A stretch of DNA of 64,000 nt, taken from Rhodobacteraceae bacterium M385 (GTDB lineage: Bacteria; Pseudomonadota; Alphaproteobacteria; Rhodobacterales; Rhodobacteraceae). Positions within the stretch are counted from its first letter, which is position 1. The number at the start of each line of letters is the position of its first letter. A model generated the notes under the pieces. The model was not told where the DNA came from and searched no databases. It was given only the letters and a program-made list of their open reading frames with translations. Shown here one piece after another: positions 33,346-40,965 of the stretch. Position numbers and translations under genes: made by a program. The stretch is taken from positions 2,666,001 to 2,730,000 of the forward strand of contig CP081102.1 in NCBI GenBank assembly GCA_025141835.1. The letters are read 5' to 3'.

Positions 33346-34164
33346 TCACAACGCCTCCAACGCGCGGGTCAGGACGACGCCTGACAGGTGCTTTTTCGTA
33401 GGGATGGCGGCATTGAGGTCGCCGGAGTACGGAAGCTCAGCCAAGGCGGCGACGGCGTCGATCACACTACCCCCCTTGTCCAAAACCTCTTCCGCGTCGA
33501 AAGCCCGTAACGCTCTGTCAGATATCGAGAAGAACGCGACGCGGTGGGCGTTATCGCGGCGGGCCACAGCGACACCAGCCATCGCATAATCGCCATGGCG
33601 TCGCGCCAATTCATAGAAGGCAAAGCGGTCGTTCGGCGCGGCAACCGGAATGGCGATCTCAGACACAAGCTCCCCCTCCTTTAACGCGGTCTCGTACATG
33701 CCAAGGAAAAAGTCTTTGGCCCCGTGAGTGGTTGTGGCTTCGGCAGATTGCACCGTGATCTGCGCGTCCAGCGCCAGCAACAGCGCGGGCATTTCGGCGG
33801 CCGGATCGGCCAAAGCAACGCTGCCGCCAATGGTGCCCCGGTTTCGCACGGCGGCGTGGGCGATGTGGGGCAAAGCCATCGCCAACAACGGCGCGTGTTC
33901 GGCCACCGCGCCTGAGCGGACCAATTCCACATATCGGGTCATCGCGCCGATGCGCAGCATCCCGTCACTTAGGGTGATGCCGCGCAGGTCCTCCAACGCC
34001 GAAAGATCGACCAAAGTGCCGGGCTGCGCGAGGCGGAAGTTCATCATCGGCATCAGGCTTTGCCCGCCCGCCAAGGGCGTCGCATCGCGTTCTTCATCCG
34101 CCAGCAGCGCCAGCGCCTCCGCTACGGAAGCAGGCCGTTCATAGTAAAACTCTGCCGCTTTCAT
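33346..34164 (-). CDS. Molybdenum hydroxylase FAD-binding medium subunit
   Basis: 272-residue CoxM-type FAD protein. LAGGQSLMPMMNFRLAQP and RNRGTIGGSVALADPAAEMP are the two FAD-binding motifs. The start at 34164 (MKAAEFYYERPASVAEAL) is chosen over an upstream in-frame start that has no similarity and lies nearer the operator. First gene of the operon and 41 bases downstream of operator copy 3. Confidence 0.93.
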   Translation of the reverse strand: MKAAEFYYERPASVAEALALLADEERDATPLAGGQSLMPMMNFRLAQPGTLVDLSALEDLRGITLSDGMLRIGAMTRYVELVRSGAVAEHAPLLAMALPHIAHAAVRNRGTIGGSVALADPAAEMPALLLALDAQITVQSAEATTTHGAKDFFLGMYETALKEGELVSEIAIPVAAPNDRFAFYELARRHGDYAMAGVAVARRDNAHRVAFFSISDRALRAFDAEEVLDKGGSVIDAVAALAELPYSGDLNAAIPTKKHLSGVVLTRALEAL

Positions 34165-34204
34165 GTCTCCCCCCCCAAGGCCGCGCAATGGGCCGCTGGA
34201 GCTA

Positions 34205-34222
34205 ATTTATCAATCTATAAAT
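34205..34222. promoter_or_regulatory. 18-bp palindromic operator, copy 3 (molybdenum hydroxylase operon)
   Basis: ATTTATCAATCTATAAAT, the best-conserved copy, with a perfect ATTTAT/ATAAAT outer half-site pair. It is located between the tetR stop and the start of the minus-strand molybdenum hydroxylase operon, 41 bases upstream of that start. Confidence 0.78.
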
Positions 34223-34265
34223 AACTAGCAAGGGGAAATTGGAAGACCAATTTAACCGTTTAAAA

Positions 34266-34931
34266 TTAGGTAGTTGCAGCCTCTCTTACCGAAGGGATTT
34301 GCAGCAGGAAGCTGTCAATTGCTGTCTCGATCACGAAGGATTTGTTGTTCAGGATCGAGACTTCGTAGATCAGCGTCCGCACGCCGTAATAGTAAATACC
34401 GCCATGCATGATCCAGGCGGCTTCAACCTCTTCATCGGTGGGGTGAAGCGTATCTAAACCGGCTTCAAAACGAATTTCTTGTAGGATCGGTTCCAGGATT
34501 CGTTCACGCACCAACTGCATGTAGCGGCGGTTGATATCGACGCCTTTCAGGCCCGAAAACAGGAAGATTCGCATCCAGTCATTGTGGAAAACGACCTCGG
34601 TATAGGCATCGTAAAATTCTACCAGACGCTCCCGCAATGGACGCGAGCGGTCGCGCAACAAAGTGCCCCACTCATCCTGCCAGCGCTTCACATAGACCGC
34701 GTCGTAAACCTCCGCGATTAGGTCATTTTTTGACGGGAAGTACCGATATAACAGAGGCTGCGTGACCCCTAATCGGCGGGCCAACTCGCGGGTCGAGGAT
34801 TCAAACCCTTCCTGCGCGAAGAACTCGATCGCTTTGGTCAAAAACTCTTGCCGACGCTCCTCCGACGACAGGCGGCGGCGCGGCTGCTTGGGGGGCTCGG
34901 TCGGGGCGGTCGGGTCAGGTTCACTTGTCAC
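34266..34931 (-). CDS. TetR-family regulator of the catabolic region
   Basis: 221-residue repressor with an N-terminal Pro/Arg-rich tail (about 1-22) and a TetR helix-turn-helix (TRELARRLGVTQPLLYRYFP, about residues 47-66). The C-terminal ligand domain is not assignable. It overlaps the OsmC gene by 4 bases and is read from the same promoter, which carries operator copy 4, so it is probably autoregulated. It is the only regulator gene among the operons that carry the palindrome, hence the likely binding protein. Confidence 0.92.
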   Translation of the reverse strand: MTSEPDPTAPTEPPKQPRRRLSSEERRQEFLTKAIEFFAQEGFESSTRELARRLGVTQPLLYRYFPSKNDLIAEVYDAVYVKRWQDEWGTLLRDRSRPLRERLVEFYDAYTEVVFHNDWMRIFLFSGLKGVDINRRYMQLVRERILEPILQEIRFEAGLDTLHPTDEEVEAAWIMHGGIYYYGVRTLIYEVSILNNKSFVIETAIDSFLLQIPSVREAATT

Positions 34932-35419
34932 GCATCATGCCATTCGTTGTCTAATTTCAGGCGGTGGCCGACGATGACGCCCTCCGCTAGGCTCTGCTCT
35001 AGAAAGCAGCCTTTTTTGGCGGCGTCCAGCAAGGTGCGTTGCTGATCGGCGCTGGCGTCACTGTCCAAAGCCACATCAAGCGAGAAACCGACAGGCGCAG
35101 TCACGTAGGGATCGTTGCCCTCCTGCTCGCCCTTCCAATGCAGGCGAGCGTCCACTTCCACCCCGCGCAGGTCGATCTTCAGGCGCTTGGCGAAGGCGCG
35201 GATCTGGGTCATCAGGCAGCCCGTCAGCGCAGCGGTGAACAGGGCCAGAGGCGGCGGCGCGGTACCATCACCGCCATGGAACGGGCCTTCATCGGTGGCC
35301 AATTCAAACGTCTCTTTCATCATCGGCCATTCGACCGAAATATCGTTGCGCATCTTCCCCGACGCGACGCCCTTCCCTTCAAAGATTACGTCAAAGGTTT
35401 TGATTGCTTGGTCTGACAT
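34928..35419 (-). CDS. OsmC/Ohr-family protein
   Basis: 163-residue OsmC-like protein with DEGPFHGGDGTAPPPLALF and the conserved cysteine in LTGCLMTQIRAFAKRL; the second cysteine is in KKGCFLEQSL. OsmC proteins reduce organic peroxides with two cysteines, though many have unknown roles. First gene of the OsmC-tetR pair and divergent from the cyclase gene across operator copy 4. Confidence 0.88.
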   Translation of the reverse strand: MSDQAIKTFDVIFEGKGVASGKMRNDISVEWPMMKETFELATDEGPFHGGDGTAPPPLALFTAALTGCLMTQIRAFAKRLKIDLRGVEVDARLHWKGEQEGNDPYVTAPVGFSLDVALDSDASADQQRTLLDAAKKGCFLEQSLAEGVIVGHRLKLDNEWHDA

Positions 35420-35463
35420 TGAATCCCCCCTGTTGCGTGTTCGTTAACCCAACGCTAGCATCT

Positions 35464-35481
35464 ATTTATCATTCGATCATT
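35464..35481. promoter_or_regulatory. 18-bp palindromic operator, copy 4 (OsmC-tetR / cyclase)
   Basis: ATTTATCATTCGATCATT, good left half-site and a weaker right half. It lies in the 90-base divergent gap, 28 bases before the cyclase ATG and 45 bases before the OsmC start, so one bound dimer could block both promoters. Confidence 0.72.
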
Positions 35482-35509
35482 AAGAAACTCTGTTTGGGAG
35501 GACAGGACC

Positions 35510-36466
35510 ATGGCCAAGCTGACCCGTCAGGACATTTATGATACCGCGAAAGAGCTCTCTAACTGGGGACGTTGGGGCGATGACGACCAAATCGGGACAT
35601 TGAACAATGTCACGGCCGATGATGTGGTGGCGGCGGCCAAGCTGGTTCGTAAGGGCAAGACCTTTGCGCTTGGGCTTGATCTGAAAGAGAAAATCCAATC
35701 CGGCCTGTTTGGCGGGCGATGGAACCTGATCCATCAGATGTTGGCCACTGGCACCGATGCGGTACAAGGTGAACAGGATGGCGACGGCAAGGCGTACCTG
35801 CGCTACGCCGATGACGCGATTAACCTGCCCTGTCAGGGTGGCACCCAATGGGACGCGCTGTGCCACATCTTCCTCGATGAACAGATGTATAACGGCTATC
35901 CGGCGACAGATGTGACAGTGAACGGCGCGAAACGGTTGGGGATCGAACATGTGCGCGATAAGATGGTTGGCCGCGGCGTGCTGCTGGATATCGCGCGCTG
36001 GAAGGGTGTCGATAGTCTGGATGACGGCTATGGCATCACCAACGCCGATCTGGATGGCTGCGCGGCGGCGCAGGGGGTCGAAATCCGCAAGGGCGACTTC
36101 GTGATCGTGCGGACCGGCCATCAGGAACGCTGCCTCGCCGCCGAAGATTGGACCGGCTACGCGGGCGGTGACGCACCGGGCCTATCGTTCGAGACCGCCC
36201 GCTGGATCAAGGCCCACGACATCGCCGCAATCTGCGCCGACACTTGGGGGTGCGAGGTGCGCCCCAATGAAACGGACGAGGCAAATCAGCCTTGGCACTG
36301 GGTCGTGATCCCCGCCATCGGCATTTCGATGGGAGAGATTTTCTATCTGAAAGAATTGGGCGAAGATTGCGCTGAGGATGGCGTTTACGAATTCCTTTTC
36401 ACCGCCCCGCCCCTGCATATTCCCGGTGCGGCGGGCTCTCCGATCAACCCGCAAGCCATCAAGTAG
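35510..36466 (+). CDS. Cyclase-family (kynurenine formamidase-like) metal-dependent hydrolase
   Basis: 318-residue member of the PF04199-type cyclase/formamidase group that includes kynurenine formamidase and isatin hydrolase. The usual HxGTHxDxxxH motif appears as QGGTQWDALCH, so the first two histidines are replaced by Gln while Asp and the last His remain, as in a distinct long subgroup. GGGAGG precedes the ATG. It probably hydrolyses an amide or lactam produced by the upstream oxidations. The GST gene follows after 11 bases. Confidence 0.85.
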   Translation: MAKLTRQDIYDTAKELSNWGRWGDDDQIGTLNNVTADDVVAAAKLVRKGKTFALGLDLKEKIQSGLFGGRWNLIHQMLATGTDAVQGEQDGDGKAYLRYADDAINLPCQGGTQWDALCHIFLDEQMYNGYPATDVTVNGAKRLGIEHVRDKMVGRGVLLDIARWKGVDSLDDGYGITNADLDGCAAAQGVEIRKGDFVIVRTGHQERCLAAEDWTGYAGGDAPGLSFETARWIKAHDIAAICADTWGCEVRPNETDEANQPWHWVVIPAIGISMGEIFYLKELGEDCAEDGVYEFLFTAPPLHIPGAAGSPINPQAIK

Positions 36467-36477
36467 GAGTTGATCCG

Positions 36478-37062
36478 ATGATCCTTTGGGGGCGGCCAAG
36501 TTCGGTCAATGTGCAGAAAGTCCTGTGGGCTTTGTCCGAGTGTGCATTGCCGTTCGAACATCATATTGTCGGGGGGAAGTACGGCGGCACAGATACGGCC
36601 ACGTTCAAAGAGATGACCCCGGTGCCCCGCGTACCGGTCCTGCAAGACGGTGATCTGACCCTGTGGGAAAGCCATGCCATCTTGCGGCACCTCGCCGGGG
36701 GCGTATCTCCTTTGGCTGACCAGTGGATGGAATACACGACCTCCACCCTGCAACCGGCTTTTCTGCAAATGTTCTATGAGCTTGTGCGCACCGCTCCGGC
36801 AGATCGCACCAAGGACGCCGAGGCATTGAAGGCCACGTTTTTGGCCGCGATGGCGCCCTTGGAATGGCAATTGCGCAAGACCCAATGGCTTGGCGGAGAC
36901 AGCTTTGGCATGGCCGATATCGCGGCGGGCGCAATGATGGTGCGGGCTTGCGATCTGTGTGATCCCCTTAGCCCTCAGGTCGCGCGGTGGTACGAACAGT
37001 TGCAAGCGCGGCCTGCCTACCGCGCCGTGGTCATGACATCTTACGAAGAACTGCGCGCCTAA
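36478..37062 (+). CDS. Glutathione S-transferase family protein
   Basis: 194-residue GST. The N-terminal half has WGRPSSVNVQKVLWAL with a Ser in the active-site position and PRVPVLQDGDLTLWESHAI; the C-terminal half has WLGGDSFGMADIAAG. Cotranscribed with the cyclase-family gene. It ends 4 bases inside the convergent monooxygenase gene. Possibly an isomerase for a ring-cleavage product; that is an inference. Confidence 0.9.
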   Translation: MILWGRPSSVNVQKVLWALSECALPFEHHIVGGKYGGTDTATFKEMTPVPRVPVLQDGDLTLWESHAILRHLAGGVSPLADQWMEYTTSTLQPAFLQMFYELVRTAPADRTKDAEALKATFLAAMAPLEWQLRKTQWLGGDSFGMADIAAGAMMVRACDLCDPLSPQVARWYEQLQARPAYRAVVMTSYEELRA

Positions 37063-38252
37063 TCGAAATCCGCCACGGCTGTCTGGCGCATGATCTCTGC
37101 CATATGGGGGTTATGGCGACCATCCATCGGGTCGCCATGTTCGGGCGCTTGCGCCATGTATTGCCCCAGCATCTGCGACCGCGCATATGCAGCGCGAGAA
37201 GCCTGACAGCGCTCCGCCGAATAGGCCTGTAGGCCCGCCTCCACATCCTCGTTCACATGCCGCGCGAGGGCCAAGGCATCTTGCGCCGCTTTGGTCACGC
37301 CCATCCCCACATGGGGCCGAGCCACGCAGGCGGCGTCCCCCGCCAGCGCCACCCTTCCCTGCGCGAAAACGGGGGACAGGTGGTCGTAGATCGGTGTGAA
37401 AAAGGGCCGCTCGCTTTGGCGAAGCACATGACGGAACACATCAGGTAAGACCTGTTCAGCCTTCGCCTCCATCTCGGCGACGACCTCATCGCGTACCAGT
37501 GGCGGCGGGATCGACACGCCGTGGCGCTTGCCGCTTGCATCGGTCAGCATCGCGTCCAGATCATCGGTCGCATAGGGCACGTACCAAACAAAGTTATAGC
37601 GCCGATGGCCGGGGCGTAGGTCGTTGTTTTCCCCGGCAATTGGGTAGCCCACAATCTGCGTACCCGTGGGTAGGAACAGGCCGAACACGTCAAACAGACG
37701 TTCGTGAATTTGCGGCGATAGGGCGGCTTCCGGGGCCAAGGCCCGCCACACGACATAGCCCGCGTATTGCGGCTGCACCTCGGGCAGAAGCTGCCCCCGC
37801 ACGGCAGAGCGGAAGCCATCGGCGCCCACCAGCATATCCACCCGCTCCTCTGCCCCACTGGCAAAGGTCAACGAGACGCCCTCGGCATCCTCTGCATAGG
37901 TCTCCAAGGCTGCGCCCAAATGGTAAGACGCGTCGGGGATCAATCGGCGCAACGTCTGGTGCATCCTGTCCCAAGACGTCACGATTTGCGGATAGGGCAG
38001 CGTGGCGCAGGGGGCGCCGTCGCGGTCAAAGGCCACCCGGTCGTAGACCAGCACGCCAAGGTCCGATGTATCCGCCCCCACCTCTGCCAACGCGTCGAGC
38101 AACTGGGGATGGGTCACAATCCCCGCCCCGCGCCCCGCCAAAGCGACCGAGGAGCGCTCAAACACCTTGACGTTCCACCCCGCATTTCGCAGCGTCGCCG
38201 CCGCGAATAGCCCGCCAATCGAGCCACCGATAATTGCCACTGTTCGCGTCAA
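37059..38252 (-). CDS. FAD-dependent monooxygenase, 2,6-dihydroxypyridine 3-monooxygenase-like
   Basis: 397-residue class-A aromatic flavoprotein hydroxylase. The dinucleotide motif GGSIGGLFAA is at the N-terminus, LVGADGFRSAVR is the DG motif, and RVALAGDAACVARPHVGMG is the GD motif. The middle segments QYAGYVVWRA, VGYPIAGENND and YNFVWY resemble what I remember of 2,6-dihydroxypyridine hydroxylase from nicotine degradation. This suggests hydroxylation of a hydroxylated N-heteroaromatic ring. Divergent from the CMD gene across operator copy 5; the 3' end overlaps the GST gene by 4. Confidence 0.85.
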   Translation of the reverse strand: MTRTVAIIGGSIGGLFAAATLRNAGWNVKVFERSSVALAGRGAGIVTHPQLLDALAEVGADTSDLGVLVYDRVAFDRDGAPCATLPYPQIVTSWDRMHQTLRRLIPDASYHLGAALETYAEDAEGVSLTFASGAEERVDMLVGADGFRSAVRGQLLPEVQPQYAGYVVWRALAPEAALSPQIHERLFDVFGLFLPTGTQIVGYPIAGENNDLRPGHRRYNFVWYVPYATDDLDAMLTDASGKRHGVSIPPPLVRDEVVAEMEAKAEQVLPDVFRHVLRQSERPFFTPIYDHLSPVFAQGRVALAGDAACVARPHVGMGVTKAAQDALALARHVNEDVEAGLQAYSAERCQASRAAYARSQMLGQYMAQAPEHGDPMDGRHNPHMAEIMRQTAVADFD

Positions 38253-38286
38253 GAAACCTACCTCTGGATTAGCTGCTTCCCTTCTT

Positions 38287-38304
38287 ATTTATCACCCTAT
38301 AACT
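38287..38304. promoter_or_regulatory. 18-bp palindromic operator, copy 5 (FMO / CMD)
   Basis: ATTTATCACCCTATAACT, with a strong left half and imperfect right half. It lies 35 bases before the monooxygenase start on the minus strand and 107 bases before the CMD gene. Confidence 0.68.
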
Positions 38305-38410
38305 AAAAGGCGAGCCATGGGGCACAATTGCTATGCCAAGTCGCAGTTTCGCCGCCCCGATCCGCTTACACAAACTGCTCAACCGGGCACGCACGCGCAG
38401 GACAGCTGAC

Positions 38411-38971
38411 ATGACATACCCCAATCTGGCCCCTATTCCCGCCAACGCTTGGCCCGATGTTTTGGCCGATCTCGACGATGCCTTTGCCGGAAAACTTAAT
38501 GTTTACCGCACCATGGCCCATCATCCGGCTCTGGTGCTGGCTTGGGCCAACCTGCGGCAACATGTGGTGTTGGACACCAGCCTTGGCCGGGTCCGGTCCG
38601 AGGTGGTGATCCTGCGGGCCGCCGTCGCGTTGAACTCCGATTACGAATGGGCCCACCATGTGGGCCGGGCGCGCGCCTTGGGGTTCTCGGACGCCAGAAT
38701 CGCGAGTCTGCGCGGCCCCCTAGAGGCGATGGACGACGAAGACGCCACCATTGCACGCGCCGTGGATGAGGTATTGGCCAACGCCCGTTTGACCCCGCAA
38801 ACCTTGGCAGAGCTGACTTCTTTGGTCACCTCGCAAGGCGTGCTGGATCTGTTCGCCACGGTCGGTTTCTATTCCACATTGGGCTTCATCGTGAACACGT
38901 TCTCGGTGCCAATCGACGATGATATTGCCGCCAATCTCGCCGCCACGCCCTTTGCGGACGCCGCCCCATGA
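38411..38971 (+). CDS. Carboxymuconolactone decarboxylase (CMD)/AhpD-like protein
   Basis: 186-residue helical CMD-family protein. The conserved region SEVVILRAAVALNSDYEWAHHVGRARALG has Glu and His at the usual positions (shown as two halves: SEVVILRAAVALN and YEWAHHVGRA). The AhpD CxxC pair is absent. ATG at 38411 has AGGA 8 bases upstream; a longer in-frame start lacks similarity. It may be a decarboxylase or peroxide/thiol-related protein. ATG of the next gene overlaps its stop by 4 bases. Confidence 0.82.
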   Translation: MTYPNLAPIPANAWPDVLADLDDAFAGKLNVYRTMAHHPALVLAWANLRQHVVLDTSLGRVRSEVVILRAAVALNSDYEWAHHVGRARALGFSDARIASLRGPLEAMDDEDATIARAVDEVLANARLTPQTLAELTSLVTSQGVLDLFATVGFYSTLGFIVNTFSVPIDDDIAANLAATPFADAAP

Positions 38972-39918
38972 CCGACGCGCCCCACAGCAAACTCGCCTAT
39001 GCGCCCATTGCGCTTTTCACCACCGCGATGGGGGTCTTTGGCCTCTCACTTGCGACCCGCGCGGCTGGGTTTGACGCGATCTCTGCTGCGGTTGGAAGCC
39101 TAGGCTCCGTGCTGTTTATCGGCCTGCTTGCCTTGTTTGTCGTGAAGTTCGTCCGCCATCCAGAGGCGATGAAGGCCGAATGGCATCACCCGGTGAAGCT
39201 GGCGTTTTTTCCGGCGGCGAGCATCTCGGCGCTCTTGATGGCGACGTTCCTGCACCCGCTTCTGCCCGACGCGGCCCGTGTCATCTGGCTGCTGGGGGCC
39301 GCGGCCCAGGGCGTGCTGACGTTGGTGGTGATTTCCGCATGGATCAGCCACCGCGCTTTTGGGCCGGGTCAGCTTTCGCCCGCGTGGTTCATCCCTGCGG
39401 TGGGCAACGTGATGGCGCCTTTTGGCGGCATCCCCTTGGGCTATATTGAGCTGAGCTGGTACTTCTTCGCCGTCGGTCTTCTGTTTTGGCTCGTGCTTCT
39501 CACGCTTGTCTTCAACCGATTGATTTTCCACGATCCCATGCCCGAAAAGCTGCGCCCAACGATCGTGATCCTGGTCGCGCCGCCTGCTTTGGCATTTCTG
39601 ACCTGGGTGGCGTTTCACGATGGCACCCTCGACGCGGGGGGGCGGATGTTGATCAACCTTGGCTACTTCTTCACAGCCCTTGTCGCGCTACAATTGCCGG
39701 CCCTTTTGCGCCTGCCCTTTGCCCTGTCGTTCTGGGCTCTGTCGTTTCCCTTGGCCGCGATCACAACGGCCAGTTTCCGCTTTGCGGAGTTGACGGGGTC
39801 TACGCTGCATCTGGTGTTGGGCTATGGGCTGTTGGTCGCGCTGGCCTTGGCGCTCGCCGTGCTGACGATCCACACCGTCCGGGCCATCATCTCTGGGGCG
39901 CTTTTCCAGCCGGACTAG
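38968..39918 (+). CDS. SLAC1/TDT-type anion channel or tellurite-resistance-like permease
   Basis: 316-residue membrane protein with about ten hydrophobic segments, matching the TehA/SLAC1 (TDT) group: APIALFTTAMGVFGLSLA at the start, WFIPAVGNVMAPFGG and FRFAELTG. Members move monovalent anions or dicarboxylates. Coupled to the CMD gene, so it may export or import a charged intermediate of the same pathway. It overlaps the SRAP gene by 4 bases tail to tail. Confidence 0.82.
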   Translation: MTDAPHSKLAYAPIALFTTAMGVFGLSLATRAAGFDAISAAVGSLGSVLFIGLLALFVVKFVRHPEAMKAEWHHPVKLAFFPAASISALLMATFLHPLLPDAARVIWLLGAAAQGVLTLVVISAWISHRAFGPGQLSPAWFIPAVGNVMAPFGGIPLGYIELSWYFFAVGLLFWLVLLTLVFNRLIFHDPMPEKLRPTIVILVAPPALAFLTWVAFHDGTLDAGGRMLINLGYFFTALVALQLPALLRLPFALSFWALSFPLAAITTASFRFAELTGSTLHLVLGYGLLVALALALAVLTIHTVRAIISGALFQPD

Positions 39919-40595
39919 GCCGCAAGGGGAGTGATGAGCCCCGCCCCCTGGGCACGGTTCGAGTTCACTTCCCGGTCCACGCGCCAGCGCTGAAACACGC
40001 CCTCAGGTGCGGATCGCATCAGCGGGGCGGCTTTGGCGTCGGCCTCCCCCAACCATATCGCCCAATCCTCGGGCGCAAGCACGACAGGTTCGCGGTGGTG
40101 GGTCTGCGCCATCCAATCAGACGCGCCGGTGGTAACAATGGCGCAGGTGGTCAACGGTTCTTCCCCTTTTTCCCAGACCTGCCAAATCCCGGCGAACACC
40201 ATCGGTGCACCGTCAGGGCGCGAGAAATACCACGGCAGTCGCGCGTCATCCTCGCCCTTGGTCCATTCATAAAACCCCGTTGCCGGGATCAAGCATCGCC
40301 GCGTGCGCACTGCCGCGCGAAACGCCGGTTTCTCGGCAATGGTTTCTGCACGGGCATTAATAAGTAGGGGGCCGTCATTGGGTTTTTTGTACCAATGGGG
40401 CACAAATCCCCATCGCATGGGGCGAAACGCCCTGTCGGCGCCTTCTGCGCCCCCCGCCCCCGCCGTGACAACGGCCACCTCGTTTGTGGGGCAGACGTTG
40501 TAATTCGGCACATGGGGGAGGTCATTCGCTGGCGCCGCCTCAAACAGCTGCGCCATAGCGTCGTTAGGATGGGTCATCGTCATACGGCCACACAT
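39915..40595 (-). CDS. SOS response-associated peptidase (SRAP/YedK/HMCES-like)
   Basis: 226-residue SRAP protein that shields abasic sites in single-stranded DNA by forming a thiazolidine crosslink through Cys2. The N-terminus MCGRM leaves Cys2 exposed after Met removal. PNYNVCPTNEVAVV, RCLIPATGFYEWTKG (catalytic Glu) and THHREPVVL (catalytic His) are all present. Single gene, unrelated to the catabolic region. Confidence 0.93.
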   Translation of the reverse strand: MCGRMTMTHPNDAMAQLFEAAPANDLPHVPNYNVCPTNEVAVVTAGAGGAEGADRAFRPMRWGFVPHWYKKPNDGPLLINARAETIAEKPAFRAAVRTRRCLIPATGFYEWTKGEDDARLPWYFSRPDGAPMVFAGIWQVWEKGEEPLTTCAIVTTGASDWMAQTHHREPVVLAPEDWAIWLGEADAKAAPLMRSAPEGVFQRWRVDREVNSNRAQGAGLITPLAA

Positions 40596-40616
40596 GACCC
40601 CAATAGACCCGGTATT

Positions 40617-40784
40617 TTAGCGGCCGTAAACCGAACGCAGAGCAATCTTGTGGGCGTCTTCAGGGCACAGACCCAGATCTTCGACGGCCAGCTCTACGGG
40701 CAGAGCCGAGATTTCGGCGACGGTACGGTTGTATGCGGCACGTTTTTGGGCGGCCACGCGGAGGTCTTTGAACAAGTTAGCCAT
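40617..40784 (-). CDS. DUF1127-like small protein
   Basis: 55-residue protein (MANLFKDLRVAAQKRAAYNRT...) with a basic amphipathic N-terminal half and an ALPVELAVEDLGL segment, close to the DUF1127/YjiS group of small alphaproteobacterial regulators, some linked to RNA turnover and phosphate or carbon metabolism. The start at 40784 is chosen as the first ATG giving the family N-terminus. Monocistronic. Confidence 0.75.
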   Translation of the reverse strand: MANLFKDLRVAAQKRAAYNRTVAEISALPVELAVEDLGLCPEDAHKIALRSVYGR

Positions 40785-40903
40785 GGTGCAATTCCTATCG
40801 TTGTCAGTTGGCTTGTGGTTTCTTGCACCCAATATGATAGCGCTAACGAAACGTACCAGTATGCGTTTTGGAAGACCCGGATTGCGCGGATTGCATGGCA
40901 ATG

Positions 40904-40933
40904 AAAAATCGGCGCAGGTTGCCCCGCGCCGAT
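40904..40933 (-). terminator. Rho-independent terminator after the 5'-nucleotidase gene
   Basis: Stem ATCGGCGC (40908-40915) / GCGCCGAT (40926-40933) with a 10-base loop and a TTTTT run in the minus-strand direction. It lies about 33 bases after the 5'-nucleotidase stop. Confidence 0.85.
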
Positions 40934-40965
40934 CAAATTTGACTAAAATTCAGCCTGGTAGAGGT

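Noticed and set aside
30500..34164. Carbon monoxide dehydrogenase (CoxMSL)
   Set aside because: The large subunit lacks the CODH loops (reads QYRAVGHP) and no CoxD/E/F/G maturation genes are nearby, so only the wider molybdenum hydroxylase family is supported.
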